A DNA stretch of 64,000 nt from Cheilinus undulatus (Eukaryota > Chordata > Actinopteri > Labriformes > Labridae), in the NCBI RefSeq assembly GCF_018320785.1, contig NC_054877.1:18706329-18770328 (forward strand), written 5' to 3'. Shown piece after piece: positions 42,190 to 54,814 of the stretch. Under the pieces are notes generated by a model. That model made no database searches, had not been told where the DNA came from, and was given only the letters and a program-made list of their open reading frames with translations. Position numbers and translations under genes: made by a program. How positions within the stretch are numbered: the stretch's first letter is position 1; the number at the start of each line of letters is the position of its first letter.

Positions 42190-44265
42190 GGTTTGTCCTG
42201 TTATCTTTGTATCTAAAAAGCCATCTTAGCAAAACTGCCTGTATTCTTCTCTATTTCAGCTGTACTGTTTACCAGTTATGATCCTCAAATCTGTTACTCT
42301 TCACAATACCCTGAGTTTTTAAAGATCTGGGAAAACTGTCTTTTCCTAAAATGGAGATTGGACATAGATTAACCTTCAACAATAGCTAAAATTTAAAGTC
42401 ACTGCTGTCGTTGAGCAAATTTACAAGGCTCATGTTGGCGTTTATCTGAAAAGACCACTAATCGTTTGTTTGTATTTTTGTTTTTGTTGTGATTTCTCTA
42501 TGTTGTGACGTGCTTTTTTGTATGACAACTGCTTTGGCCAGGTCTCTTTTGCAAAAGAGATTTTTAATTTCAATGGGATTTTCTGGTGCAAAAATGTACA
42601 AATAAATAAATCTTAAGATAACAGTACTGGTATTCATGTGACAATGAGTTCATTTGGCAAGATCATAAGAAAACAGCTGAAATTAACATGTCATTATGGG
42701 GAAATTAAGGATTTTTTCCCCTCAGGGCTCCCAAATGAATGCAAAGGTAGAGCCACAGGATGACTTATGGGCTCTTGGTCCCTGAATGTTTTCTCAAAAG
42801 TGTAACCACTATTTAGATTGAAATGGATTAGATGCCAATTGAAATAATAATACACCAACATCTATTATGTTCACAGTAGGAGGAAAACAATGTCTGTAAA
42901 TGAAAACAAAGAATTTTTTATTAACAGAAAAGAGAGTTGTTGTGTACTTCCACTTGTAGTGTATTTTCCTTTTAAAGTTAATATAAATGCAATAAAAGAC
43001 AAATGTGCACCTTTTCAGAGCTCTGTTATTTTAACAACCAAATAAACACAAAATCAAATGAACTGTCCACTCTAATTTTTCCTTATGTACCCAGGTACTA
43101 GTTTTGTTTCAGTTGTAGAAAAAAAGTTCTTCTAAATAGTTCAAAGTTTAGTTTAGTGAAGTCAAAAGTTAGGCGCAAGTCAATGGTTTCTCTGTTTAGT
43201 TAGTTTGGGGCCCCATGTATCTGTCTGTAAGGTCTTATCTGATCCAAGTGGAGAAGCGAATGAAGGCTCTGGGTAAGGATCCTCAACCTCCCTCCCTGCA
43301 GCCTCCGTGGTGGTTGGAGTACCGCTTGCTGCTGGAATTCTTCTTTAGTGTCTCAGAAATCAACCATTATAAAAACAACCTGCAAACCGTGCAACAAAAC
43401 TAAAATTAATGTCCACATTTTCTTCTTAAAATATGCAAATGAGTTATAAAATCTTGCACTAATTTTCTCACGTTAATCACCGAATTTTTTTTTCTCAAAT
43501 GCTCACAAGAAAATAGAAAATAATCCTGTATGTGCTTTTGTAAATATTAAATTCACAAAACAAAAGCTTATCAAGTGACAGTATTTCACATTTATTTTAT
43601 CAAAAATACAAACTGTTGAGTTCTTTTAGCAGAGAAATCACATTTATCCTATTTTTTTCTGTTTTTCATGGTCACAGAGTGAGCTCAAGGTAACATTAGT
43701 CTAAGCTAGCAGTAGACAAAAAAAAAAAACACACCTGAGAAGAGTCATCAAAAACACATGAAAAAAGTAGTCCTCGATAATCCCTTAGTGAACAAAAATA
43801 TCCAGCAACTTCAACACTCTTCTTTAAAATAACTTTTTCTAACAGAACAACTTTGTTTTTTCATGTCTGTGTTAAGCTAGCTAGCTCCGTGTGTTCTCTT
43901 CTCCTTTTCTCTGTTTTTCCTCATCAGAGAGACTAACATACTTTCTCTTACGAAGGGAGCCTGGCGACACCCAGTGGACATTTTTACAAACTACATCAGT
44001 AACAACATTAAATTCTAAAAAGTAACTGCAGTATTTATGGGGGTTACATAAGGATACACAATATAATTGCCATGACATCAGTATCGGAAAACAATGGCTT
44101 AAACAGTTAAATATTGGTATATAACTGGTGTGTCAGTTGTGTAAATAATATTGAATGCAATTTTTTTTGTAGGGCAACATAAAGCTAAGGAATTTCTGTC
44201 TATTAACATGATGGTTTGTCGGAGACTTTTATTTTTAATGGGTACTGCAGCTATGAATTGATTTC
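42190..44265. other. Intergenic between the two Tc1 copies
   Basis: AT-rich. The open frame at 43215-43403 contains KRMKALGKDPQPPSLQPPWW, which I do not recognise as part of any gene. 'gctagctagc' occurs at 43877. Nothing else is supported. Confidence 0.35.
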
Positions 44266-44269
44266 TTTA

Positions 44270-45188
44270 TACACAAGAACAAAATGTTTTTTAGATTATT
44301 CTTTATTGTAACAATGCTTTCCTTGCCATACATCTTACACCGCTGGAAAGCCAATTGATTTCCCTTTTAAATGGTGCCACATTTGTGAGGAACATGCATT
44401 TGTGGGATGAGCAGCAGAGCTGAGTATGTGGGCTGCACCCTTGAAAAATTGTCAAATCTTCCCTGCCAGTGCCAAACAGCTGATTCTGCCATTTCCTCTT
44501 GTTTGTTAGATTGGATGGTTGAAGTCTGAAGAAATAAGAGGTAGTAGCATGTGGAAGAACCATACACAACAGCCTGGCACCTCCTCCTCATGTCAGTCAC
44601 CAGCCTGGTCACACATTGCTGTGGGATGGCATCCCATTCTTCAACCAGCATTTGTCACAAGTCAGCCAATGTGGTTGTGTTGGTCAATCTGGTATAAACA
44701 GCACACCCAAGCTGATCCCACAAGTGTTCAATGGGGTTGAGGTCAGGACTACTGGCAGGCAACTCCATCCTCTCCACTCTCAAATTCTTGAGGTAGTGTC
44801 TGATAAACCCCGCTCTGTGGGGGCGAGTGTTGTCGAAGTTCAGTCCCAGACTGTGGAGATATGGGATTGCCACTGGTTGTAGAATCTCATCTGGATATCT
44901 CTGCATAGAGATTGCCTCCTATGATGACGATCAGGCATGTGATTGTCTGCACCTGGGGGAAGAGTAAATAGCAAAATAAGCTATTTGGTATTGGCAGAGA
45001 AGATTTGGCAAATTTTTCGTGGGTGCAACCCACATACTAAGTTCTGCTGCTCATCCCACAACTACGTGATCTTTACAAATGTGTCACCATTTAAAAGGGA
45101 AATTAACAGGCACTCCAATAGTATTAGATGTATTGCCAAGAAGTATTGTCACAACAAAGATATAATCTACCAAACACAAATATCCTTA
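44270..45188 (-). mobile_element. Tc1-like deletion derivative, copy B (inverted)
   Basis: Same family as copy A in the other orientation. The terminal arms at about 44285-44500 and 44975-45188 share 'ccatttaaaagggaaattaa' and 'ggatgagcagcagagctgag' or complements, and the right end is CCTTA (45184-45188). The minus strand 44906-44655 encodes EILQPVAIPYLHSLGLNFDN, RPHRAGFIRHYL and SSPDLNPIEHLWDQLG. This is the transposase C-terminus with a longer intact frame than in copy A, but NFDN replaces the expected D-D-N. The N-terminal two thirds are absent. Confidence 0.8.
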
Positions 45189-46062
45189 ATTTTTGTTCTA
45201 AGTTATTTATATTGTTTAGGCTCAGCCATGACCATTCAGTTACATCAGTGGCAGTTGTGGGATGTTTGCAGCTTTTACCCCTAAAGGCTCATTTATGCTC
45301 TATGTTTGATACGGACGGACCTTTCTGTCTGTACTTTGTTCATTTCATCTGTTTTCCCCCCATTCTCTCAAAGCTTATGGATATGGACCAAATGTAGCAA
45401 TACCACCACCAATCATGGGGCAGTGTTGAGCAATGCGGCCATCAGTTCAACCCAAAGAAACAAACACGACAAAGACAAAACATTTGAAAATTAAAGAGAA
45501 CTTTATCCAGTGTTCTGAAGAAATATGGCTTAATATTGAGAGTTGTTAGAAAATAGAAATGTACCAATGATTTTAGCTCACCTGGGCACAGAGGCAGACA
45601 ACTACAGGAGCAGTTGTCTGTAATAGTTACAGTCAGTAATCTTCCCAGTGGCCTCTGTTTAGCCTAAACTGAGTACATTTGATGTTCTTTACAAAAGTAA
45701 TGGTGCTGATAAAACACTTTAAACTAATATACTTACCATTTGTTTTGTAACTTTAAAAATTTGACCTCAGACATTTTCTGCTCCTTTCAGAGGACAGAAA
45801 TTAAGATGATTAATCTTCAACATATTTCAGAGTTAGAAGGACACTTTGAATTTTTACTGAATGACTGGTTGGATTTACTGGCATTTCTACATTTGTAAGT
45901 TGGCTTGAAAGTAGTGCCTATAATATTCTGCTAAACAAAACTTTGCACAGGAGCATGTCTTCAGACACCTCAAACTCAAAACTTTTATAAATTTGAATTT
46001 AACAATGTTAATATTTTTCTTTCATGTTGTTCAGTAGGGCCTGTTACCTTCAGCACCTAGAT
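45189..46062. other. Intergenic, no gene recognised
   Basis: AT-rich sequence. The open frames are short and unrecognised. Confidence 0.35.
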
Positions 46063-46574
46063 TAGGAGTGGGAAACTGGCGGCCCTTCACCCCACTCAAT
46101 GCGGCCCTCAAGTCAACTTCAAAAAACAACTGTTTATAAAAACATGAAGAAAATATGACAAAATCTCCCCTGAAAACTTGAAACATTTATCTTATAATCT
46201 TTGATTTTTGGTCAATTTGAAGTTCTTTGCAAGAAGTATTTGCTATAACTGGCTGTAATTGTTTCTGTAAAACACCTGCATTATCCATTTGTGAAAAAGT
46301 ATGCAAGTTTAATCTATTAACAAGTAACAATCATGTTCACTGCATGGAAAAAAGCACAACCAAACTGATACAATTCTGTGTTAAATAAAATCAGCTATTT
46401 CCATTCGCACTTGAGTTCAAAAACACAAACGTTGATATAATAAATGATAAATAAATTACTAGTAATCACTATGTTATGTTGGACATACTCAACAATTTGT
46501 AAGGGCCCTTTGGCACTGGATAGGAAATTAGTGTTGCCCTCTTGGTAAAAAAAAAAAAAAGTCGCCCATCCCCG
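46063..46574. mobile_element. Non-autonomous hAT element, 512 bp
   Basis: The ends TAGGAGTGGGAAACTGGCGG and, inverted, CGGGGATGGGCGAC are of the hAT 'caggggtgggcaaact' type. The 8-bp flanks ACCTAGAT (46055-46062) and ACCTTGAT (46575-46582) match at 7 of 8. There is no coding capacity. Confidence 0.7.
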
Positions 46575-46582
46575 ACCTTGAT

Positions 46583-47690
46583 CTTTAGCTATGTGCACAA
46601 TCAAACCATCCATTTCAGTTTCAGGCTAGCTAGCATTAAATACTACAAACAAAGGCCTTAACGATCACTTGGCTGTGAAACTGTTTTCATGTCTATTTTT
46701 AAGCTTTTTGTTGTTTTCTGTGGACATCATTTGACTAATCATCTGGATCATTCATGAGAAAAATAACAATTCAGCCAACCCACACAGGACTTCAGCTAGT
46801 TGTTCAGCTTTAATCTTTTGAATGAGCACCTGTATGAGTATTCTAGGTTTTTCAAAAATCTAGTCTGACATCACAACTTGTGTCATTAACTTCACCCAAA
46901 CTGCTGTAACAGCTGGCCCAGAACTGATTCTTTCTTTGTCATTAAGTTTTATTCTGTTGGTACTCCATGTACCCCATTAGCCATCTCAATGCATATAGCT
47001 TGGGTTTTCAGCTGTAAGTGTTGGCATGAGCACTCCTTCCTCTTCCTCAGGGCATGATAACCATCATCTGACTATGTTTGACAACCACAAAAAATATCAC
47101 CTGGCTCATTTACTGATTTGTTAGAAATTAGCTTTATTAAAATAACAAAATCGTTGCTTTTGAGGCTTGTGTGGGCCTTCTGTTCACTCTCTTTTTGTTT
47201 TCTTCTCTTTAACAGGTCTGTCACTGTTGATGGTCACAAGTTTCCATCCTCAGTACTCATCCCAAGAACTCACTTCTGACTGAATGTGAGTATGAAAAGA
47301 CCCACTCTTAAGTCAGTAAGTTCGAGTACAAAAAAAAAAGATTGGTGCTGAACTTGGTCATTGTGGCTAATGGGGCTGAACAATTTGGGGATAATCTAAC
47401 TGCAGTTTTTTTTTTTTAAACATTACAATAGTGATTTAATATGCAATTCCTTTTTTAAGTTCCCCATCTTATCTTTAATCACAGCGCTAAGTCTATTTCC
47501 ACATAACAAGTGTGATGTAAACATCAATATAAAAGTCAGTAACAAAGGGGGATAAGAGCTTGGTGGAAAGGGTTCAAATCAGTTTGTAGTGTGTCATCAG
47601 TGTACAGATAATTTTGAGAATATTCTTTATTTGATTTGGGATAGCATTTATATGTAAAGTAAATAAAAGTGGCCCAAGGATAGATCCCTG
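46583..47690. other. Intergenic, no gene recognised
   Basis: AT-rich. Nothing identified beyond short homopolymers. Confidence 0.35.
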
Positions 47691-47694
47691 TGGA

Positions 47695-47945
47695 TCAGGA
47701 GAAGTGTGGAAAAGCATTGTCTACTCAGATGAGTCTCAATTTCTACTGCAATTTTGAATCAAAAGGTCAGATTCCATGGCAAAATTATTTCTATCTTCTT
47801 GTTCTGTTAGTCTGCTTGAACTTCAGTAAAACTTTTTTTTAACCATGTCTGCATGTCTGAGTTCATTGGTTGCCGCCATGGCTGATAAGACATTTGTGTT
47901 AAATGAGCAGTTGAACAGGTATACCTAATAAAGTGATCGGTACCT
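47695..47945 (+). mobile_element. Tc1-like remnant
   Basis: 'attgtctactcagatgagtc' reads VYSDESQFLLQF, the Tc1 'SDES-F' block holding the first catalytic Asp. The segment ends with 'gaacaggtatacctaataaa' and 'gtgatcggtacc', the terminal repeat of a common fish Tc1 family. Its other end is missing. Confidence 0.6.
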
Positions 47946-48379
47946 ACTGAGGTAGACTGGCGCCCCTGTGCTATCAGTTTTATCTCTTTTCTGTATCACA
48001 CCTCAACGCAGTCACGCTAACCACATGCTCATGTTCACAGCTGAGGGAATAAAACCACTTTGCCCAGCTCCACACGTCTCTCAGGCTGCCCTGAAAAAGG
48101 GTGTTGCTGGGGTGTCAGAGGATCACACCCCTGTATGCTTCCCACCTGCTCCTAAACCCACTCTACACTGCCTCATATTGTAGCCACACGCTTCTTTCTC
48201 TCTCACGCACATACAATCAGACAAAGAGCACAAAGCACAAAGGTGATGTAGTGACAGATGCTCCTGTCACATACTTAGCATATCTCCACCTCCAAAATAG
48301 CACGACAGCAGAAGTCAGCATGTCTCTCTGTTAGTGCTACTACTCAAGTCTCATTCATTTGCCCTCCTCAGTGGATAAA

Positions 48380-49110
48380 AGCAGCTCTTAAACCACAATC
48401 CCTCACCCAATATTTATCCAATCTGACCAAATATTATAATTAATGCCTGTGTCTCTTTTCTCCTCCCTCCTCCAGGCCAATCTATTCCCCTCATCATGCC
48501 TCCCTCCCACCCTGTCTAACCTTTCAGTGCCAAGTTCACAGATAGAGAGAAAGTACTTCCTATGAGAGGCCGGGCCGGCTGCCAGAGAGACTGATCCACC
48601 AATCTGACACGTTAATGAGATCCTGGCCCGTAGTAGTGGAGTGTCAGGCCTCCTCTGCTGCAGCATCAGCCCTGCCGTGACCTGCAACACACACGCAAAC
48701 AACCACACACGCACGCACGCCTCTGCTCATATGTGGGATTTTTTTTTCACACGTGCACCCACACTCACAAATAAAAGCGCACACGAATCTCTCTCCACAC
48801 TTTGAGAGAGGGGGGTTCAGCTCCTTAAATCTGTCTAATTAAAACACCAAATCCCTCTACTCCCCTCACCCACCAACCCAACACACACGCTCGCACCCCC
48901 CACCGCCATCCCTCCTCCGTCCCCACTGCCACCACCCCCGATACCGCAGGAGAAATGATTATTAGGAATTTAATGGGGGAACGTTTCCCATCCCACACCA
49001 TCTGGGGCTTGGGAATGGCACAAAATTTGAGGATGCTTGCCGACGTGGCGGGGAACATTATTTTCATTTTTCTTGACTGGTGCTCAGAGTTTTAGACATT
49101 GCAGGAAAAA
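48380..49110. promoter_or_regulatory. Candidate conserved non-coding region downstream of neurod6
   Basis: Repeat-poor, with 'tattataattaatgcctgtg', 'ctgacacgttaatgagatcc', 'ctgtctaattaaaacacc', 'gattattaggaatttaatgg' and the E-box CATCTG (within 'caccatctggggc', about 48998-49010). CA- and C-rich tracts (48680-48720, 48855-48940) interrupt it. The density of homeodomain cores plus an E-box suggests a neural enhancer; this is inference. Confidence 0.33.
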
Positions 49111-50660
49111 AATGCTCCTGATTTCAATAAATTAGCATAATATATTACAAATAAGATACATATGAAGATGAATTTGTGTTAAAGGTGACTGCAGGAAAAG
49201 TTTTCTCAACTTATGAGCTGATTGTTGTCGTTGTAAGTTTCCTTATAGAAGCACCATGTTTGTTTTGCATTAATTATGACACCACATCTCCGGTTGCAAA
49301 TTCACCCCTATACGATATATACCCCCCCTCCCCATTCCTGTCCTTCACCTCCCACACAGAGCCGGGCCATATGCTCCCTCTCCCTCTCTCTCTCCCCCCT
49401 CTCTTCCTCGCTCTCTATCTCTGCACAGTTTAATGAGCTGCATGAATGTAGGGGTACGTGTACACGTTTGACCCCGCGCTAAACTGCGCAGACCCTGTGG
49501 GCGTGAAACACCCCCTTCCAGCCTCCCCTACTCAACTTCTCCTCACCCGCCTCAGCCTCCCTGTGGGGCTCCAAGAGGGATTTAAATCTCATGCAAAGAT
49601 ATATTCACACCAACACACAACATGCTAGAAAAAGCATTAAGACTGACAAGGTGGGAATTTTAGTGAATGAGATAAATAAGGCCTGCTGCTGAAGGATGAG
49701 GGGGGGCTAAAGAGGTGATTTTAGGGTCCCAAAGGGACCTTTAGGAGCCTGCTTCTCTTGTTTTATGATGATACAGAGGAAGAGGATAGAGTAAGGGAAT
49801 GATGACAGAGAAAACAACCGCTTTCTCATTAAAAACATTGCTGCAAAGAAGAAAAAATTTAACTTCCCACAGCCACCAAATGTCCCAGATATTCTTGTGT
49901 TGTCACCAAGACTATTTATCTCATCAACTTAATCAACATGATGCAAGAATTCCTTCGCAACTGAAAGAGGAAAATCTGATGTGGTGTAATTTATGTGCCA
50001 ACCTGGTTAGTTAAAAAGATTCATTTCTCCTTTTAGTTACTCCTGTTTGGCAGATTTTGATGTTGTTTTGGTTTCTCTTTAAAAAGTCTGAAAGTGAGAT
50101 CTCATATAAGTAGGGTAGACATGCAAGAGAATGTTTTTGTGTTACCTGGTACATACAAATCAAGCAAATATTACAGGATATTAATCTTTGAATTTGTTTT
50201 TTCACAAAACTGTGGAAAAGTCCACAAGCCTGCATTTTTGGCGATATTCTTCATCTTAAAATCAGTTTCTGCATGGCTGAATGAAATCTGACAATCCTCT
50301 TTTGCTCTTTCAATCCACATGTTCTTATGCCAAGGCAGGAGATGATGTGAGGTCATAAGTGGCTTTACAAGATTTGTATGAGGAATATTCTTCTCCATAT
50401 CTTTGTTTTTTAAATTAGAGCTTTTTTAAAATGAATGCAGTAAGTTGTAGACCTACAGGCCCCACACTCAAAGCCTCTCATGAATCATCGCTCCTCACAC
50501 AGGCCTACTTCTACTGAAAACCACTGATATCAGAAGGCATTTCCGTTACTTATAAGTTTTACTTTTAACCTTGGTTTTTCTTGCTTGTCAACCCTTCCCT
50601 CTTTATAGAGATAACCAAGACAGCTAAATCTGGCCCTTTGGGATTGTAACTTGTCCTAAA
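49111..50660. other. Intergenic, with a pyrimidine-rich tract and possible conserved DNA at 49430-49600
   Basis: The CT-rich run 49320-49425 resembles degraded microsatellite. 49430-49600 is GC-richer ('gtacacgtttgaccccgcgc'). The rest is AT-rich with no gene. Confidence 0.3.
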
Positions 50661-50663
50661 GGG

Positions 50664-50982
50664 CAGGGGTTCTCAAATGTCTCAGCCCATGACCCCAAAA
50701 ATAAAAGTGCCACAGACCAGACCCCCATTATACCTGACTGCTGTTGAAGCATGGTTGAACACAGCCACACATTCAGGAACAGTTATGACTTACATTTTAA
50801 GAATTTAAATTTAAACATTACTTTGATTTCGGCATAAATCCCACCAAATAGCCATATTTTTATTTTACATTTAAAACATTTTATGAATATGTTTTTTTAT
50901 AAAATGGGTAAAATATAAAGTTTGAATACATGTAAAGAAATATTCTTAATTTTTTGTGAGACCCCCACGTTGAGAAACACTG
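50664..50982 (+). mobile_element. Non-autonomous hAT element related to 12935-13314
   Basis: The left end CAGGGGTTCTCAAA and right end, inverted, CAGTGTTTCTCAACG. The inner block 'ctgttgaagcatggttgaac' through 'tttgatttcggcataaatcc' matches the complement of the 12935 copy. The flanking 8-mers CTAAAGGG and CTATGAAG agree poorly, so the target duplication has decayed or the ends are slightly misplaced. Confidence 0.65.
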
Positions 50983-52155
50983 CTATGAAGTAATCTACGC
51001 TGCAAAACAGCTGCACAAACAAGACTGTACCCTTCTTGCTGTCTGGTTTTACCTTTTCTCGTGATTTATTTTTCTTAAATCAGTGTTGAGGATGTTATTT
51101 TTGATACAGAGATAAGATGTAAAAAAAAAAAAAAATCAGCCAATATTTTCCGTAAACGTGTCAGGTAGTGCTGAGCTTTGTAGCGGGAGTGTTTCTCTCG
51201 GTGAGCTCGCGCACTTAGCTTGTTTTCCTTTTCCGGTTTATGGAGTTTGTGTTGAACATTATTTTACATTATCGCCAGTTCTATACATTTTTGGGATAAA
51301 AAGGCCTATTGGTATTTAAAAAGTGCCAACACAGAGTAAATAAATTATAGGAATAATGTCAGTGTAACGGTCTCTTTTGTCCCAAATATTAACATTTTAA
51401 TTCGTGTCAAATTGATCCGTCTTTAACTAAACACACAGTTAAAGTCACATTATTAACAGCCCAATAGATTTCGGTAAAATGGCCTTCACCTGCGTAAAGT
51501 ACGTTTAGGCCTAAATTGTGATGTTGAGGGTCAAAGTTCATTGGATTTTTATTTAAAATGTTTTAAAATTGTATCATTATTATTTTCAGAAATTTAGAGA
51601 GGTCACAGGACTTGAAGTGGCGGTGCTGCAGCTCCAGGAATCCCTCTGTCTCCTCACTGGGAGCTCTGGGATCAGATGTCTGAGCTCTCTGGCTCACATC
51701 CAACACCTCGTGACACTAATCAGCAATGTGATGACTTAAATTAAATCAAATTATATGGACAGGCCTCTTTGAGAGATGGAGCTATAACATTGTGCGTAAT
51801 ATTTGCGTAAAATTCCACTGCTTGGTGATTTAACGGCTTTTCATTATTGGGGACCAATTCTGGCCGAGTAAAAATATTTATTATGATTCAAACAGAACTT
51901 TACAGTTTTAAATGTCACTTTTGTTGATTTAAAAATCTAATTGGGTTCACATTTGTCCTCCAGGATTGCCGGAATATTAACAGATTCAATTTCCCCAAAA
52001 TAAATAAACCAGAATTAGGCCTGGGGCGTTTTGATCCTCATTTATTTTCCTAACAATTTATTTTCTTATATCAAAGCCGCGTGCCTGTAGTCGATCATTA
52101 GCACAGAAAGCTGAGGAGCTGCTCTCCAACATAAAGCCTCTCACAGCCTCTTCAT
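50983..52155. promoter_or_regulatory. Sequence beyond neurod6, candidate conserved blocks
   Basis: 51540-51760 and 51780-52100 are repeat-free and of mixed composition ('gaggtcacaggacttgaagt', 'gtgcgtaatatttgcgtaaa', 'ggggaccaattctggcc', 'ccagaattaggcctggggcg'). An A-run at 51120-51136 precedes them. No coding frame is seen. They may be part of an extended 3' UTR or enhancers of neurod6. Confidence 0.28.
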
Positions 52156-53587
52156 TTTATTGCGACAAACACATCACAAAACATTAACACATTACTTCAC
52201 GAGGAGTTCGATCCATAACGAGTTTCTCAGGAGTGTCTCTGTGTGTGTGTATCCAGAGTAACAAGAGAGATAGAGTGTGTGTGTGTGTGAGAAATCAAAA
52301 ATTATAAAACACCATCCAAGAATCATTCCTCACTCAGATACAAAAGCAACATCATTTATGAGATACAGTCACCGACGTTTGTGCAGAAAGACGTGAAGTG
52401 CGTCACAGCAGGAACCAGGAAGTGTAAAAAGTTCACATCAAACTATCAAAAAGAAAAAATAAAACAAAAACGGTCACTTCGTTGCATATTGATGCTCATC
52501 ATCTTCTCCCTTTTTTAAGGCATGTGAAACATTTCCTCTCTCTTTCTTTTCATTTTAGCTGCAGTGAAATCTTCACAACAAAGTTTCAAATTCACAGAAA
52601 TCAAAGGTAACACTGCTGATTTTACAATATTTTATAATATAATTTCCACATTCAAATTGACGGACTTATAATAAATAAGCTTAAATAAATAAATAAATAC
52701 AATAATAATTTACATTCACCTCGTTACCACACTATTTACTCCAAATACATTTCAGGTCCCCCCCCCCCCCTAAAAGTCCATTTCTGATGACATCATCAGC
52801 TCTCCTGGACACGTGCACGTCTCCAACTGTTTTACTTTAAATAATTAAATTTGTCATCGTTTTAATTAGTTTAATTATGAGAAACGAGTAAATATATATT
52901 TATCAGTATTTCTAAGCAGAGATTGCATTTGGCTGCCTTGCATAGCTCAATTGACTTTTATTGCTAACAGACTGAATCTATGAACTCCAATCTTTTAGAA
53001 AAACTTCCCTGATGATGTGAAAATACTTCTTCCCCATTTGATTCTTTTGGCTGATTTTAATCGTTCAATAAACTGCTGGAAACCTGATCAAAAATTCATA
53101 CCTATGCTCCTACTTGTCAACTTTTCCCTCCTCTAACAGACCCACAGTGCGCCTCTACATGCAGTTCTATTATCGAGAAACAGATTGTGCACTTTATTTG
53201 ACGAAAGCCTGATTTTATAGAATATTTTGTTAGTTTTCTGGGAGTAAAAAAAATTGGCAGTTATTGAACCGTACTTGTCTTTAACGGATCTGCCTTGTCA
53301 TTAATCTGAATTCGTTAGTTTTAAAATGAAAACGTCCCCTTTCTGCCTTTTACAACACATTCCAGATAAGAGAAAATGAACAAGTGAAACCATCATATAC
53401 AATCTGCAGACTTTCACCATTTTAAAGAAAAGTAATCCTGAACATTGAACACAAAATGACTTGTTAAAATGAGCGGGGTTTTTTTTGCTGTGCATCAGCG
53501 TGTCTGGAGTCTATTTCGTTCCAGTCTCGACATCTGCGTGGGGAAATTGCATCGCTTCTGAAACTTGAACTAAGTCCAGCTGATTGA
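52156..53587 (-). other. Probable neurod6 3' UTR
   Basis: About 1.4 kb from the TAA to a minus-strand AATAAA (plus TTTATT, 52156-52161). The stretch is AT-rich, contains GT microsatellites (52240, 52277-52288) and a C-run (52757-52770), and has no gene. Other AATAAA-like words occur in between, so the true end is uncertain. Confidence 0.4.
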
Positions 53588-54592
53588 TTAATTGTGGAAA
53601 GAGCCATTAACTTCCCCTTGTGCTTGGAAGGACTGGCTGCGGACGTGCAGGTCGTAGGGGAAACGGCCCTCTGGGGAGACGCGGTACATGGAGTTGTGCG
53701 CCAGAGCCGTGCGTCCTGGCGCACTGCAGTAGCGCATCCCATAGTGGCTGCTTTTGCCGTAGTCTGGTGGATCGTCGTGCTTTAGGGAGAAAATCCCGTT
53801 AAAGTTCATAGGAGGGCTCAGCTGGCTGTCGAAATGTGGGCTCGCGCTCTCGGGAGACGGGTTCTCGTAGTAGGGCTCGTACGCGCCGCTGTAGCCGTAG
53901 TGTCTAAAAGGTTTGGCGCTGCTGTCCAGGCTGCTCGCGCTGTGTCCGGGGGGCGTGTTCATGTCTGAGCCCGGGTACGAGTACATGGTATCGTAAGGCG
54001 ACCTGCCAGAGAACATGACCTCCCCGTTGTGGTCTGTGAGGAAATTTCTGGCGTTGAGCTGCAAGCAGCCGGCCACCAGGTTGGTCGTGGGTTGAGATAA
54101 TCCTTTGCACAAAGTCTGCACGAAGGAGAGGAGGTCCGGTCTCTTCCCCGCACTCAGAGTCTCTGACAGGGCCCAGATGTAGTTCTTAGCCAGTCTGAGG
54201 GTCTCAATCTTGGACAGTTTTTGAGTTTTGGAGTAGCACGGCACAACTTTACGCAGGCTCTCCAACGCGGCGTTCAGGCCGTGCATCCGGCTGCGCTCCC
54301 GGGCGTTGGCTTCCTGACGCCGGAGTTTGGAGCGGTCCATCTGCTCCTTCCCTTGCTTCTTTTTCCTGGGGCCCCTCTTTTTAGGGAGCCCGTCCTCGTC
54401 CTGGTCTTCCTCCCTCTCGTCCTCATCTCGGTCGGAGAAGTCGTCCTCGGCCTCCCTCATGTCTGAGTTGGACCTCTCCGGGTTGTGTTGTCGCTCCTGC
54501 TCCAGGCTCTCAGGTAAGCTTTCACGGGGAAAATTGGCACCGAACCGCGGCTCACACATCATATGAGATTCCTCGTATGGCAGTGTCAACAT
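53588..54592 (-). CDS. neurod6: Neurogenic differentiation factor 6 (bHLH transcription factor)
   Basis: A complete 334-residue protein in one exon, from [12 protein letters not shown] to the C-terminal SFHN. The order is an acidic stretch (47-67, mostly D/E), the basic nuclear-localisation segment KKRGPRKKK (71-79), the bHLH domain (about 91-145) with [17 protein letters not shown] and [20 protein letters not shown], then the NeuroD C-terminal domain with [19 protein letters not shown] and [17 protein letters not shown]. The MLTLP start, the [11 protein letters not shown] block and the FHN end are those of NEUROD6 (NEX/MATH2) rather than NEUROD1, 2 or 4. It binds E-boxes as a dimer with E-proteins and promotes differentiation of excitatory forebrain neurons. 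Helix 1 reads NAALESL where the family normally has NDAL. The paralogue (6a or 6b) is undecided. The exon starts at 54597 after a TTTGCAG acceptor. Confidence 0.95.
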   Translation of the reverse strand: MLTLPYEESHMMCEPRFGANFPRESLPESLEQERQHNPERSNSDMREAEDDFSDRDEDEREEDQDEDGLPKKRGPRKKKQGKEQMDRSKLRRQEANARERSRMHGLNAALESLRKVVPCYSKTQKLSKIETLRLAKNYIWALSETLSAGKRPDLLSFVQTLCKGLSQPTTNLVAGCLQLNARNFLTDHNGEVMFSGRSPYDTMYSYPGSDMNTPPGHSASSLDSSAKPFRHYGYSGAYEPYYENPSPESASPHFDSQLSPPMNFNGIFSLKHDDPPDYGKSSHYGMRYCSAPGRTALAHNSMYRVSPEGRFPYDLHVRSQSFQAQGEVNGSFHN

Positions 54593-54814
54593 ATTTCCTG
54601 CAAATCAAAGCAAAAATAAATGGAGTGTAAGAGCAGAGCACAGCACCGCCGTCCTCTGAAGGCTTTCAGTTAATTACCTTGAGGATGAATCCTCCCAAGA
54701 GGAAGAGGAACAAATTGGAAAGCAAGGCCAGTGTCACAGCTTACAAATTATTTGCTCTTTTTTAGCCAATTTTAGCCCTAAAAGTTAAAACTGCATTTAA
54801 AACGCCGTTCCTAC

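Noticed and set aside
43215-43403. Short frame with KRMKALGKDPQPPSLQ looking protein-like
   Set aside because: No flanking splice sites in phase and no family recognised; not enough to call an exon.
47221-47280. Acceptor-like 'tctctttaacag' with a following short frame as an exon
   Set aside because: No donor in phase, no recognisable protein and no neighbouring exon.
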